Shown here in pieces: positions 1 to 12,041 of a stretch of 64,000 nt of DNA. Source of the stretch: Owenia fusiformis (Eukaryota; Annelida; Polychaeta; Sabellida; Oweniidae); the NCBI GenBank assembly GCA_903813345.2, contig CAIIXF020000008.1:27946822-28010821 (forward strand). The letters are read 5' to 3'. How positions within the stretch are numbered: the stretch's first letter is position 1; each line of letters begins with the position of its first letter. The notes beneath the pieces are model-generated. The model did no database searches. It was given only the letters and a program-made list of their open reading frames with translations, and was not told the origin of the DNA. The position numbers and the translations under genes are program-made.

Positions 1-249
1 TGATTTTCTAAAAGGGTCATTTGAGGTTAAAGTCCATCTTAAATTTTGTTTTACCTCTTCAAAATCCAAAACTGGAAAAATAACTCAAATGAGCAAAACA
101 TTTTTTAGTTCATTGGCTTTCAAGAATTGCCTAATAGTTGCATGCAACTAATGAGAAAATAGTAAGTGAATTGACCAAACTGGCTTACTGACTGTATATT
201 GTTGACTTTATTCAAAACCAACATTCATTTTTGTATCTATCATTGACAG

Positions 250-3200
250 GGGGATGCAATGCTGTATACAAAAGATGGATACCAAATACTGATTTCAACA
301 ATCCATCCAATTGGGATTTAGGCAGAGTGCCATGTAAGAACAATCGCATTGTATTCCCAGAAAGCGCCCCACTTGTTTACATGCAGAGTAACACCACACT
401 CATGAATATTGTAAGTACAGTATAGAAGGAAAACCGTGATTTGTGTTTTTATAGCTTTTTTTCTCAATGAAAATCCCCCCATTTTCTGTGTACCAAGGAA
501 ATATTAAAGAGTTGGTGGGGGGGTCATTTTTCTTTCTGTCAGTTCTACCATCTGTTCCTATTCCAAATAAAAGATTTCAGATCAAGATCATTCAAAAGCA
601 GATAAGCCCAATTACTAACATTCATTTAGTTTTGTAAGCTGCAGTTGCAAGAATAATTGTACTTTGATTTCAATAAAACTCCAGGAGAATGTGTGAACTC
701 ATGAATTGTATTTACTTATTCTTCAACCTGACTGATATATCCTGGTTTATGGTATGGTTTATGGTTGTGATTTATAAGCTTGTTTGCTACTGAAACATAC
801 ATAAGTCAGGGGCCTAACCAGAATTTCAAATCAGCAAGACATATTAAATTGGCGAGACATGTAATATTTGAGTAAAATGGGGTATAATGCTATTATCATC
901 ATTTTTTTATCAACTTTTTTGTGGATTGTGGTTGGCGGTCAGTTGTTGGCATATGGATTGGTCGCCGTTTGTTAAAAATGGCAGGTGGTGACATTTTGCA
1001 TGTTATATGCCTTGTTTGTCAGACGTTGTTTCATATGTGAACAAAGAATCTGATTATATTTTTCTGTGAAATTTCAATGAGATGGTCGCCATGCCTGACT
1101 CATACCTGGCTTCACCCTGAAAGTCATAAAAGTAGAATATCATGTGAACTCTTTCATGTTAACCCTCCACAAGTTCTAAGTATATTTTGGTATGCCACCA
1201 CTTCGACATACCACCAGAAGTGGTGACATATTGTTTGTTATAAGTCAACAACTTTTTTGTGGATGGTGTTCGGCAGTTGGTGTTTGGCAGTCAGCGTTTG
1301 ATTTCTGTAAACAAATGGCAGGTAGTGACATTTTGCATGTTAATGCCTTGTCTCTGAATTTGCTTCTTCATTAACGGATGGCAGCGAGTGTTTTGGCAAT
1401 GACTTAGAAATCCTCCTGAGATGTCCCCTCTTAAGTACACAAATCAGGGTCATGTACTCTATTAACAAGTGATATACATGGTATATATATAATTTACAAT
1501 ATAATTAACTCATTAAAATGTCAAATACAGTTCTTAAATATTTCTTAAATAAAGAAACAAATGTGTTCATGCCTATGTCTGATGAGTTGAATATCAATAG
1601 ACTCGTCTTGTTTTCAAGTCATAAAATGAATTCCATGAGAGTATACAAAAAAAATTAAAATGTTAAATTAGATTCAGCCAAAATGAAAATGTGCAACCCT
1701 GTTTTTGTCATGTTATGCCACTCCGATGTCAGAATATTTAAAGGGGATCCCACAGTAATAGCTTTTTAAAAATTCGCTAACCACTTTTGAGGCAAGCACC
1801 TCATATTCTCTGACCATGGGACCAAAAATGAAAAAGTCTCTTGTTTCAACTGATTTTAGAGAGTGGGATCCAAGAGGTTTAATAATAATTTCATATGCTC
1901 AGATGTTCTTATGGACCTTGTATATTTGTCTGAATTATTTAATTTAATTAATTATATGCAGGTATTACCCTCAAATGGTGAGATAGTCCTTGGAGATTAT
2001 GTCACACTTGGATTCTCTGACAAGATAGACACTAGTGCCACATGTAGGGGAGGAGGTAAGATATAACCATAATGCATTTATAGAGGAGGTAAATAGTCAA
2101 GATTTATGTATGTGTAGGAGAGGTAAGATATAACCATAATGCATGTGTAGAGAAGCTAAAAGAGCCACAATGTATGTATGTGTAGGAGAGGTAAGATATA
2201 ACCATAATTCATTTATAGAGGAGGTAAAATAGCCAAGATGTATGTATGTGTAGGAGAGGTAAGATATAACCATAATTCATTTGCAGAGGAGGTTAATAGT
2301 CAAAATGTATGTTTGTGTAGAAGAGGTAAGATATAACCATAATGCATGTGCAGAGGAGGTATTATAGCTAAATTGCTGGTGATTATACATGGCATGAATA
2401 GGTTAATCAGCTTAACTTCTGCCTAAAGTTATATATTTTAACATTTTTTAATAAAAATTACAAATGTTACATTGAAATTGATCTCATAGTTTTGCTCAAG
2501 GAGTTGATGGTCAAAATAAAAAATAAAATCCTGAAGAGCTTTTGTAATTCAGATATTTCAGTTTCCATAGTTTTTTTGTATTAAAGCCCCGAACTCTTAC
2601 TTATTATGCAATTATGTTTGATATTGTGTAGTATGTCCAAATAAAAGCTGCTATTCAAAATAAATGATAAATGAAAATGATTGATAAAAACTACTGTTTT
2701 TTGTCATTGCTTGAATAAAAGTATTTTTTCTTAAATATGGCTGAAATGGACAGGGTCTTCTCAATTTTGAAAAAGATAGAAAAAAATATTTGAAGGCGGT
2801 AACTATTTGGTTGGGGAATGATACCATTTTTATGGTAAAAATTCATTTTATTGATATACAATTCAATTTAATAATATACAATTAATCATCAATCATATGA
2901 ACTTTACTCTAGCACAATTTCAAATTATATGAGTTTTGAATTTGTCTTTGTGGTAACAATAGCTAAAATGGCTAAAATAGAATGAGAGTTTCAATATTTT
3001 TTCACAAATATGTCACACTGACCTACTGTACATGTATATTAATCAAATAATTCATTTTTACAATTTGAATTACGAACATTGTTACAGAACCTAGATTCTG
3101 AGTCAAGATCACATCTGAGTTAACAATGAATTTATCTAAATATAACTTTCTCTCTGATACAGATCAGTATTTGATTGACAGTTCTATTTTTGCACTTTCC

Positions 3201-6200
3201 ATATTTGGGAGTGAAATTGATGGCCTATGTTAAAATTCCAAGGTCAAACTGATCTGGTCACTCTCTAAGACAATTTAAAAACAGGATTTTGGTTAAAATG
3301 TATTGATTCTATCTTTGTTTTTCTCAGTTAAAACATATTTACAGATAAAATTACCTTTCAAATTATTTTTATCCATTAAATATCAGTTTATTTGGGAGGT
3401 TTTAATCATTAACTTTTTTATTTGAAAGGAGATTTTTGCAGTTTTTATAGGGGTGTTTTGTCAAAGAATTTCAGTTGAATCAACAATTTCACAAGCTTCA
3501 CAAGTTCAGGGTTTTCATTCGAATTTTATTGTCATTGGAATAAACAGTTAGAAAGTTTGTTGCTTTCTCTGTCAAAATTTGAGCAAAAAATCATTGAATA
3601 AATGTATTTGACAATTGTTTATTAAATATTTATCGATATACTATATTTAGTTATGGTTTAATTTACACAGGAAATCATTTTTATGATAATATTGAATATT
3701 TTTATAGCACCTTGGAGATTTGTAATCAGTTTGTTCAAATAGTTTTCATCACCTTTGTCGTTATTTAATACTAGAGTAATTTCAATTTTTTCAATTTTTA
3801 AACTGTAAAAATGTATAAAACTTCAGATGCGAACTTCAATCGTACATCTGCCGTCCAATGGGTGGATACAAACAACTGGTGTGTCACTGCTCACCCTGAT
3901 GACCCATGCCCCTCTACCCCAGCACCCCCCATGCTTGATACAGAGAAGGTGCCCTGCAAATATGATGACGTTACTTTTCCAAAGGGGTCAGCATTTTATG
4001 TCAATTTGGCATCAAAATTATTGTTGAACATGAAATCTTTGACATTGAATGGGCAGGTTTGTTTGTTTGTTATATATTTTCTGCAACTTTCTTTGAAAAC
4101 TTTTACAAATGTGTATAAACATGTCTAAAATATGTAAACTAATATTGTCATGATTTTGAACAATTGAAGGCCCTGTGCAAAGCTTGAAAAGCGGTTTAAA
4201 AGTTTATATGGGGCATTTAAATATAATTCATGTTAAAGAAAATGAAATTGGAATAAAATGAAAAAAACATAATCTCAATTTTCAATTCATAGGTTTCCTT
4301 GATATTCTAATTTCTCTATCTAGAATAAGGTTTCACATTTAAATACAAGCCTTGATGTTTTGAATTACAGGGTTTTTCCACAAATACGTTCTCTGCATAT
4401 TTGACATCCAACATGGGGAAGAAACAGTTTGTCCAAAACCAAGGTTCCAGTCCAACACGCATCAACATCAACGGGGATTCGTGTTATGATGTCACTGGTT
4501 GTGCGTGTGGCAATGATCAAGGAAATGTAAGTTTGGGTGAATGTGCAATGACCCTCGATGGCAATTTGATACTACATACAGTAAGCTTTTCTGGCTTATA
4601 CATGTAAACTGAAAGCATAAACTCCAAAGCATCAGGCAACGAATCTAAGGGTTCGAGGTTTGATTCCCACACGGGGCATTGAATTTAGCACAATTCTTTC
4701 ATTCCTATCTGTTTCTGGTTTGTTTACACTATGATCTGCATTTTGTCATTCTTCAGATGGACCCTTGAGTCATTACAAATGTTTTGGTTCGGATGACCAA
4801 GGTACGTCAATCTGGGGGTCTTTGAGAGGAAAATTATTTTGAGATATGAATTTGGTGATTTTACTCATTATATTTCCATGGCAACTCCATAAACACCCTC
4901 AAATCTTGTTGATAAAACAAAGTACAACATTAGAGGATTGATTATCTGGACATTTTACACTTGGAAAAATTCATAATTTTAAAGTCAGAAATAATATAGT
5001 CTCAAAGCTGGAATCTTACAAGTACAGTTCCTACATGTAGATGATGCATTCTAGTAGAAAGAACATACTATTAGATAACAGTGTCTAATAGAATTCTATT
5101 TGCATAGGTGCTAGCTGCTGTGTGTGCTGTACAGTCCAGTAGATGTACATCACCAATGTGTAGATCAGCACTCACACCAACGGGTCACTGTTGTCCAATA
5201 TGTGGTAAGTGGCTTCATTCAATGCCCTTCTACTTAGCACAGAGCAAATTCAAACAAATATTGGGTCCACAAATTTTGTAGGGCCTCTTTGGGCATAACT
5301 TCGCCTTTGTGGACCTTTTTAGGACAAATTATCTAAAAATGGGCCTTAAATTTTCAAAATTTTTCCCTTTTCAGCTTCTGGATCCACCAGTGAATAACAT
5401 AGAATGGAACCCTCCAGCCCACAAAAAAGCAAAAAGCAAAATTTGTCTTAAAATATAATGTTTGAAATGTTTAGAATGCACCATGTACAATGTCAATTTT
5501 GAAAATTTTCTGGGGTTGAACCCCTATCCCCTTTTTGGGGCTCGCTTCGTTTGCACTGGTACATAGCCAAAAACAAATCCCCTTGACAATACCTGGCTAC
5601 GCCCCTGAATAATATAGAACATATTCATTCAATGTCCATATGCATAGAACACACATACATACGTTGTTGATATTATTTGAACTTTTAGGTGCTGTGATAG
5701 AGCTTGACTATGGGGCAGGGTTCAGACTTGAGCGTATCAAGAACATGATATCTGAAGACATAGCCTCAAAGGTATAGTTTCACTTCACTACTATATAGGG
5801 ATTTCATTTCTGAGTTAAAGATTGAATGGACATCAAAGAAAATTATGTAGTTTCTAGATATGTCACCAACACAAGTGATGACATATTGTTATGGTCTCCA
5901 ACGTTTTTGTTGAGGATGGTGTTTGGCATTTGGTGTTTGGTGTATGATGGTCAGTGTTCATCATCTATAACAAATAGCAGGTGGTGACATTTTGCATATG
6001 CCTTGTTTCTGCTATTTTCAGAAGGATTTCAACAGCAGTTCAGTTCAGATGATGCTGTCAAAGTTGAGTTCTGGTAAAATCCAAGTGGTTCTATTGGACG
6101 ATCACGATGGCATGATGGCTGTAGATGTGGGCCGTACGGTCACTAGGAAGATTGAATCTGGTAATTATAGTACTTAATAACATTTTGGAACCTGTGTTCA

Positions 6201-9200
6201 ACATGATACAGGATTTGCAATTCAGAGTCACCATGACCGGAGTTAACCTATACGCCAAGGTTATATGGGTCAACCTGACACAGATTATGCAATACCATGT
6301 CATTTCAACCCAATTAGGTTAACCTATATATGCTATATAGGTTATGTAGGTCAACCTAACACAGGTTATGAAATCAGAGGTCATCTTAACCCAAGTCAAG
6401 GCCATGTAGAGCATTGCAACCTGCAATTCCGAATCTCAACCCAAGTTAACATTTGCATCAAGGTCATGCAGGTCAACATGACACAGGTCATGCAATTCCA
6501 TGTCATCTCAATCAAAGTTAACCTTTACATCAATGTTATGCATGTCAACCTGAAAATGGCTATGCATTTCCAGGTCATCTCAATGCAAGTTAACCTTTAC
6601 ATCATCAAGATTATGTGGATCAACCTAACACAGGTTATGCAATTCTAGGTCATCATAACCCAAGTTAACCTGTATAACAAGATTATGCTGTCAATTTATA
6701 CAAGTTATGCAGGTCAACCTGACACAGGTTATGTAATTCTAGGTCATCATAACCCAAGTTCACCTATATAACAAGATTATGCTGTCAATTTATACAAAAT
6801 ATGCAGGTCAACCTGACACAGGTTTAATCAAGCCTTTGTATATTATATTCTCATTTTCAAGTGTATTTTCAAATGTTCTCCACCTTTGTACTTGCACATT
6901 ACTTCATGATTGTTTTCTCCAGATATCAAAGGTTCTCGTATCTATGCAGTCACCACAGTAAAGATGCAGGTTTCTGAATCCATGAATACACCCAGCCCCC
7001 AGACAGGTTTGTGCTATTATACTACAATCTAGTAGTACATCTTCAAAAAATCTTTACTTCATAATACATGAATACATAATATTGGTACTAGGATCCCAAT
7101 ATCATCAAAATAATTGGATCATTTAATGCGTGTAACATATCTTCACACATATCAACAAAAACATTTTTATACCTGAGATACTTTGGTCATTTTGATATTC
7201 CAGTGTAGCAACATACTGCAACAATAAAGGTAGAGAACCTTAGCAGTTTAGCTTGCATTCTGATATCAGTGTCTTCAAATCAAAAGTCATCATGTTGTAC
7301 TTTATCATGCAGGTGGCAATGATGTTGGACTCTCTAGTGGAACACTGGCAGGGATCATCATAGCTATAACTGTCTGTATATGTTGTACTTTATCATGTAG
7401 GTGGCAATGATGTTGGACTCTCTAGTGGAACACTGGCAGGGATCATCATAGATATAACTGTCTGTATATGTTGTACTTTATCATGTAGGTGGCAATGATG
7501 TTGGACTCTCTAGTGGAACACTGGCAGGGATCATCATAGCTATAACTGTCTGTATATGTTGTACTTTATCATGTAGGTGGCAATGATGTTGGACTCTCTA
7601 GTGGAACACTGGCAGGGATCATCATAGATATAACTGTCTGTATATGTTGTACTTTATCATGTAGGTGGCAATGATGTTGGACTCTCTAGTGGAACACTGG
7701 CAGGGATCATCATAGATATAACTGTCTGTATATGTTGTACTTTATCATGTAGGTGGCAATGATGTTGAACCCTCTAGTGGAACACTGGCAGGGATCATCA
7801 TAGCTATTACTGCCTTTATATGTTGTACTTTATCATCCAGGTGACAATGATGTTGGACTCTCTTGTGGAACACTGGCAGGGATCATCTTAGCTATAACTG
7901 CCTGTATAATTATGTTATACTTTATCATGCAGGTGGCAATGATGTTGGACTCTCTATTGGAACACTGGCAGGGATCATCATAGCTATAACTGTCTGTATA
8001 TGTTGTATTTTATCATGCAGGTGGCAATGATGTTGGACTGTCTAGTGGAACACTGGCAGGGATTACATAGCTATAACTGTCTGTATATGTTGTACTTTAT
8101 CATGCAGGTGGCAATGATGTTGGACTCTCTAGTGGAACACTGGCAGGGATCATCATAGCTATAACTGTCTGTATATGTTGTACTTTATCATGTAGGTGGC
8201 AATGATGTTGGACTCTCTAGTGGAACACTGGCAGGGATCATCATAGCTATAACTGTCTGTATATGTTGTACTTTATCATGCAGGTGGCAATGATGTTGGA
8301 CTCTCTAGTGGAACACTGGCAGGGATCATCATAGCTATAACTGTCTGTATATGTTGTACTTTATCATGCAGGTGGCAATGATGTTGTACGCTCTAGTGGA
8401 ACACTGGCAGGGATCATCATAGCTATAACTGTCTGTATATGTTGTACTTTATCATGTAGGTGGCAATGATATTGGACTCTCTAGTGGAACACTGGCAGGG
8501 ATCATCATAGATAAAACTGTCTGTATATGTTGTACTTTATCATGTAGGTGGCAATGATGTTGGACTCTCTAGTGGAACACTGGCAGGGATCATCATAGAT
8601 ATAACTGTCTGTATATGTTGTACTTTATAATGCAGGTGGCAATGATGTTGGACTCTCTAGTGGAACACTGGCAGGGATCATCATAGCTATAACTGTCTGT
8701 ATATGTTGTACTTTATCATGTAGGTGGCAATGATGTTGGACTCTCTAGTGGAACACTGGCAGGGATCATCATAGCTATAACTGTCTGTATATGTTGTACT
8801 TTATCGTGCAGGTGGCAATGATGTTGGACTCTCTAGTGGAACACTGGCAGGGATCATCATAGCTATAACTGTCTGTATTCTGCTGATTGCGGTTGTGGGA
8901 TTTATTCTCATGAGAAGGTCAGTTTGCTATTTGACTTAGACTTCAGTTTATGTTCTCTCTTTCTTTGTTTTAAATGAAAGCGATTCAATGTTAGTTTATG
9001 TAATATGCTTATATGGTGTAGAATCTTGAGACAAAAGTTATGGAGATCAACTCCGCTGATGAAATAATATTTTATAATCAGTCATTTCGACTAGATTTAA
9101 ATTTCTGTGTTTTCTATCAATTATTTTTTTCTCAACAGAAAACTAGGAGATGATTTTTACAAATTCAGACGATTTGGTAGCAAGAAAGGCTTCACTATGG

Positions 9201-10000
9201 AAATGGGTGCAACAAGTGGATTTGAGAACCCAATTTATGGCACTACGGGTCCTATCACTGATATGTATGGTCCTAAAGAGATTAAACTGAACTTGAACAT
9301 TACCAAGGAGCAGAATGGGAATGAAAGTTCATTAAGAGGATTTGATAACCCAATGTATGAAAGCAAGGGTGCCAAGGTAGGTCGCCTTGAAATATGTATG
9401 CGTGTTATCCCATCATGCCTTACAATACCTACTTAACCATCTAATAGTATCCCAACATGTCCATGAAATGCTACCATGTTTACACAATATCTTATGTCTA
9501 TTGCAGGCACGTAGCCAGGGGGGTTCGGGCGAACTCCCCCTCTTGCCAAAATTTCTTTCAAAATCATGCAGTTTCTCACCATTCTGACTGTTTTTTGAGC
9601 GATTTTTGGCCAAATTTGCCAAAGTGAACCCACCTCGAATTTTTTGGAAAAGTGAACCACCCTTTGGAAAATTCTGGCTACGGGCCTAATCTCACCATTG
9701 TCTAGTCTGTCTACACAACTTACCATATTTTCAAGATAAAAATGTAAACATAATATCATGCTTGTGCTGCATCCATGTAATAATATACATGTCTGAAGAA
9801 ATTGAAATATTAAGGAAATTGCTGGACTAGCTTATTGATGTTTATATGAGAGAATAAAGATTTATTTGAAGACAAGGCTGAATTTCCATTTTGAATTTAT
9901 TTTTCAGGATTTCTTTTCTGATCCAACCAAAACAGATCCAAGTGTAAGATTCAACCCAATCTATAGTACAGAGGGGATAGAAGATGACAGCAAGATGTAA
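250..10000 (+). CDS. AMN: amnionless-like endocytic membrane protein (5' end outside window)
   Basis: Eleven exons join in phase: 250-410, 1962-2055, 3827-4056, 4371-4526, 5108-5204, 5689-5771, 6022-6160, 6923-7006, 8812-8917, 9139-9376 and 9908-10000 (TAA stop), about 492 residues. The signal-peptide exon lies upstream, because exon 250 starts in the middle of a codon. Seen: an N-terminal region with VYKRWIPNTDFNNPSNW and VPCK..FP motifs; a second, similar W..NNW..VPCKYDDVTFP block; a Cys-rich VWC-like stretch ending GHCCPICG; one membrane helix (LAGIIIAITVCILLIAVVGF) in exon 8812-8917; and a tail of about 110 residues. The tail carries FENPIY, FDNPMY and FNPIY. Family knowledge: vertebrate amnionless pairs with cubilin, brings it to the apical surface and drives endocytosis through FxNPxF tail signals. 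Similarity runs along the whole length. Tandem arrays sit in introns 2, 7 and 8. Confidence 0.93.
807..1119 (+). mobile_element. Short terminal-inverted-repeat element in amnionless intron
   Basis: The left end CAGGGGCCTAACCAG and the right end CCTGGCTTCACCCTG are imperfect inverted repeats of the CAGG..GTAGCCAGG family seen elsewhere in this window. Flanks are taagt and aaagt, a possible 5-bp target duplication with one mismatch. It encloses a partial TGTCACC-family copy. Confidence 0.5.
920..1018 (+). repeat. TGTCACC-family repeat, partial copy
   Basis: The 3' half of the dispersed family (AAATGGCAGGTGGTGACATT followed by TTGCATG and GCCTTGTTT) lies in an amnionless intron, in sense orientation with the gene. 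Confidence 0.7.
1192..1372 (+). repeat. TGTCACC-family repeat
   Basis: Near-complete copy in an amnionless intron, sense orientation: palindromic head (CCAGAAGTGGTGACATATTG), GTTGGTGTT-rich middle, and GTGACATTTTGCATGTTAAT near the end. The 60-codon open frame here is repeat sequence, not a gene. Confidence 0.8.
2056..2365 (+). repeat. 68-bp tandem array built on an exon donor site
   Basis: The sequence around the exon 1962-2055 donor (GAGGTAAGATATAACCAT) recurs at 2123, 2191, 2259 and 2326, a period of 67-68 bp. Each copy keeps a strong GAG|GTAAG donor. The first copy is the donor that keeps the reading phase into exon 3827; later donors would add stops (TAA follows within 10 bases). The remaining intron to 3826 is AT-rich with nothing recognised. 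Confidence 0.9.
4635..4695 (+). other. Possible tRNA-derived (SINE-like) B-box remnant
   Basis: GGTTCGAGGTTTGATTCCCA resembles the T-arm/B box of a tRNA gene, but no acceptor stem or clear A box surrounds it. At most it is a degraded tRNA-derived repeat in an amnionless intron. Confidence 0.25.
5857..6008 (+). repeat. TGTCACC-family repeat ending at amnionless exon 7 acceptor
   Basis: A full copy in sense orientation whose last bases (GCATATGCCTTGTTT) stop about 14 bases before exon 6022. The pyrimidine tract of this 3' splice site therefore lies at or inside the end of the repeat. Confidence 0.8.
6190..6830 (+). repeat. Degenerate ~75-bp array rich in AGGTCA in amnionless intron 7
   Basis: Units such as GGTCAACCTGACACAGGTTA and CAGGTCATCTCAA recur about eight times, beginning roughly 30 bases after the exon 6022-6160 donor. 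Many units contain AGGTCA, and AGGTCA-ACC-TGACA forms an imperfect inverted half-site pair. The open frame at 6265-6648 is a by-product of the repeat. Confidence 0.8.
7297..8880 (+). repeat. 88-bp array of the transmembrane exon acceptor and 5' half (18 copies)
   Basis: Copies of the exon start GTGGCAATGATGTTGGACTC, each preceded by a CAG or TAG acceptor, lie at 7313, 7401, 7489, 7577, 7665, 7753, 7841, 7933, 8021, 8108, 8196, 8284, 8372, 8460, 8548, 8636, 8724 and 8812. Only the last copy runs on into the membrane-helix coding sequence and a normal donor (8918). The other 17 diverge after ACTGTCTGTAT. Eighty-eight bases is not a multiple of three, so reading through the array would break the frame; correct mRNA needs the last acceptor. 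Copies are about 95% or more identical by eye, so expansion looks recent. Confidence 0.95.
9504..9688 (+). mobile_element. CAGGCACGTAGCCAGG inverted-repeat element
   Basis: The left end CAGGCACGTAGCCAGG pairs with the right end CTGGCTACGGGCCTA. The core (TTTCAAAATCATGCAGTTTC, GTGAACC) recurs at 47840-47994, 49985-50121 and 60760-60945. No convincing target duplication is visible in this copy. Confidence 0.65.
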
Positions 10001-10021
10001 ATGATGTATCTTTTACAATCT

Positions 10022-10565
10022 ACAGCTAGACTTCACAGTATATACAATGTATACACATTATCCAGCTCTATAGGTCCGTATACAGCTGAACTTTTCACTA
10101 TGGACACAATCATCCAGCTTTATAGCTCAATCTACAGCTGAACTTTACACTATGTACACATTCTCTACAGCTCAATCTACAGCTGAACTTTTCACTATGG
10201 ACACATTCATCCAGCTTTATAGCTAAATCTACAGCTGAACTTTTCACTATGGACACATTCATCCAGCTTTATAGCTCAATCTACAGCTGAACTTTACACT
10301 ATGTACACATTCTCTACAGCTCAATCTACAGCTGAACTTTTCACTATGGACACATTCATCCAGCTTTATAGCTCAATCTACAACTGAACTTTACACTATG
10401 TACACATTCTCTACAGCTCAATCTACAGCTGAACATTTCACTATGGACACATTCATCCAGCTTTATAGCTCAATCTACAGCTGAACTTTTCACTATGGCC
10501 ACATTCATCCAGTCTTATATTATAGCTCGATCTACAGCTGAACTTTACACTATGGACACACAATC
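10022..10565 (+). repeat. Minisatellite just after the amnionless stop codon
   Basis: Alternating units built on CTACAGCTGAACTTTTCACT, ATGGACACATTCATCCAGCT and TATAGCTCAATC recur about ten times, starting some 20 bases after the TAA. It is probably 3' UTR. No clear AATAAA follows closely; one lies at about 11288. Confidence 0.85.
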
Positions 10566-12039
10566 ATCAGGCGTTTTATTATACATTATGAAATGTTTGT
10601 CGAGAATATCTAAGAATTAGAGTGATGTATCACTTTCACTTCAAACTCCAGGAGCACTGGTACCATGAATCTTACTTATATAACGAAATTCAGTGATAAA
10701 AAGTCACCCATTTTTAGAGGAACTTTTTAGCTCATTATACTTTTGCAGTGTTACTGTAGAAATTCTGTAAAATCCATGAAAGTGAAATAAGCACAAATAA
10801 CACAAGGAGTTTCAGAACGATATTCAAAAAAATGAGAAAATAATTAATTTAATATGGTTATCCCCATTGAATATCATGTTTTTGAAAATTCATGTTTATG
10901 GTTCATTAATTAGTACTCCTCAGTTTCATGTATTGTCTGTTTCAATCGACCTCAGAGCCACCCAAGCCTCACTTGCATTTGTTACTTTGGTTCTTATTTC
11001 ACTATCTTTAAATGATGGGAAAGCAAAAACTGCTGTGCATGTTTTTGTGGAAAAAGGATTTTGATAATTGTTCTTTGAATATCAGATGACATGCACTGAT
11101 ATATCGTCATAACAGTAACTTTTATGCATTCATTGTATCAACTCAGCAGACTAACAACATCAATGGTTACAGTGCATTCTGATTGGTGAAAGTGATATAC
11201 CATATGCGAAAAGTGTGTTTAAGAACGAACAAGTCAAGTGCCTTTTAATTATACCATTTATTGTGATCACAAAGTATTTTTTATAACAAATAAATATTAA
11301 TTTCTTCAAATTGGATTTTTCAATTAATATTTCTCTTTCAAATGTAATTTGTCTTGATATCAAAAGTACATCTGCATTCAAGACAAGATTTTTCCAGGGC
11401 CTCCAAATGTTTTCTTTAAAAGAAAAAAGAAAAAATTATCTCGTGAAAGGGCCATATTACTATAATAATCAAAAGGCCAGGAAAAGTAATTCCCGTTTCA
11501 GTCACCTGAGTCACTTTGGCAGTCTCTTTGGTAAATATGATTTCTGTTTTCCAGTTCCTTTATTTTGCTCCAAATATAGTGGTGGTTTTTGAAACCATTT
11601 TATTGCCATCTGATGATAAGAGATGGGTTGATATTGCTGAGCTATCCTCCTTACATCCATCATTCTTTCAAAGCATGTTCTTAGATTTCTACTGTTGTCA
11701 ACGTTTCACCAAACTTGTAGAGGCTCTGAAATAAACAGTAAAATATTCATTATTTCTTGAAGACTAACAGGTACTTGTACATGGTCAAACAGGGCTTTAA
11801 TAGATGATTCCTTGCAATGTAATACTGGGATGACATCTATTTGTGTAATCTATAGCTAGCGGAGACCTTCATTGAAAAAATTACACATGTCATGTGGTTT
11901 ATTAAAAGGAGTTAATCTGTTTTGTGTTATGCAATGGATAGGACTAATCCAGTTGGTTTCAAATAACCTGATTAGACAGGTTTAGGGTCTTCCTGTCATC
12001 CCTGAGCAGTATGATGTATTGGGTGTCCAAAAAGTCTGA
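10566..12039. other. Convergent intergenic region between amnionless and SART1
   Basis: AT-rich sequence between two genes that point at each other. Apart from a possible polyadenylation hexamer near 11288 and TTTATT (AATAAA on the minus strand) near 11570 and 11597, I see no feature. Short open frames on both strands show no recognisable domain. Confidence 0.5.
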
Positions 12040-12041
12040 AA

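Noticed and set aside
6265-6648. 127-codon plus-strand frame
   Set aside because: It falls inside the AGGTCA-rich array in amnionless intron 7, and amnionless phase is satisfied without it.
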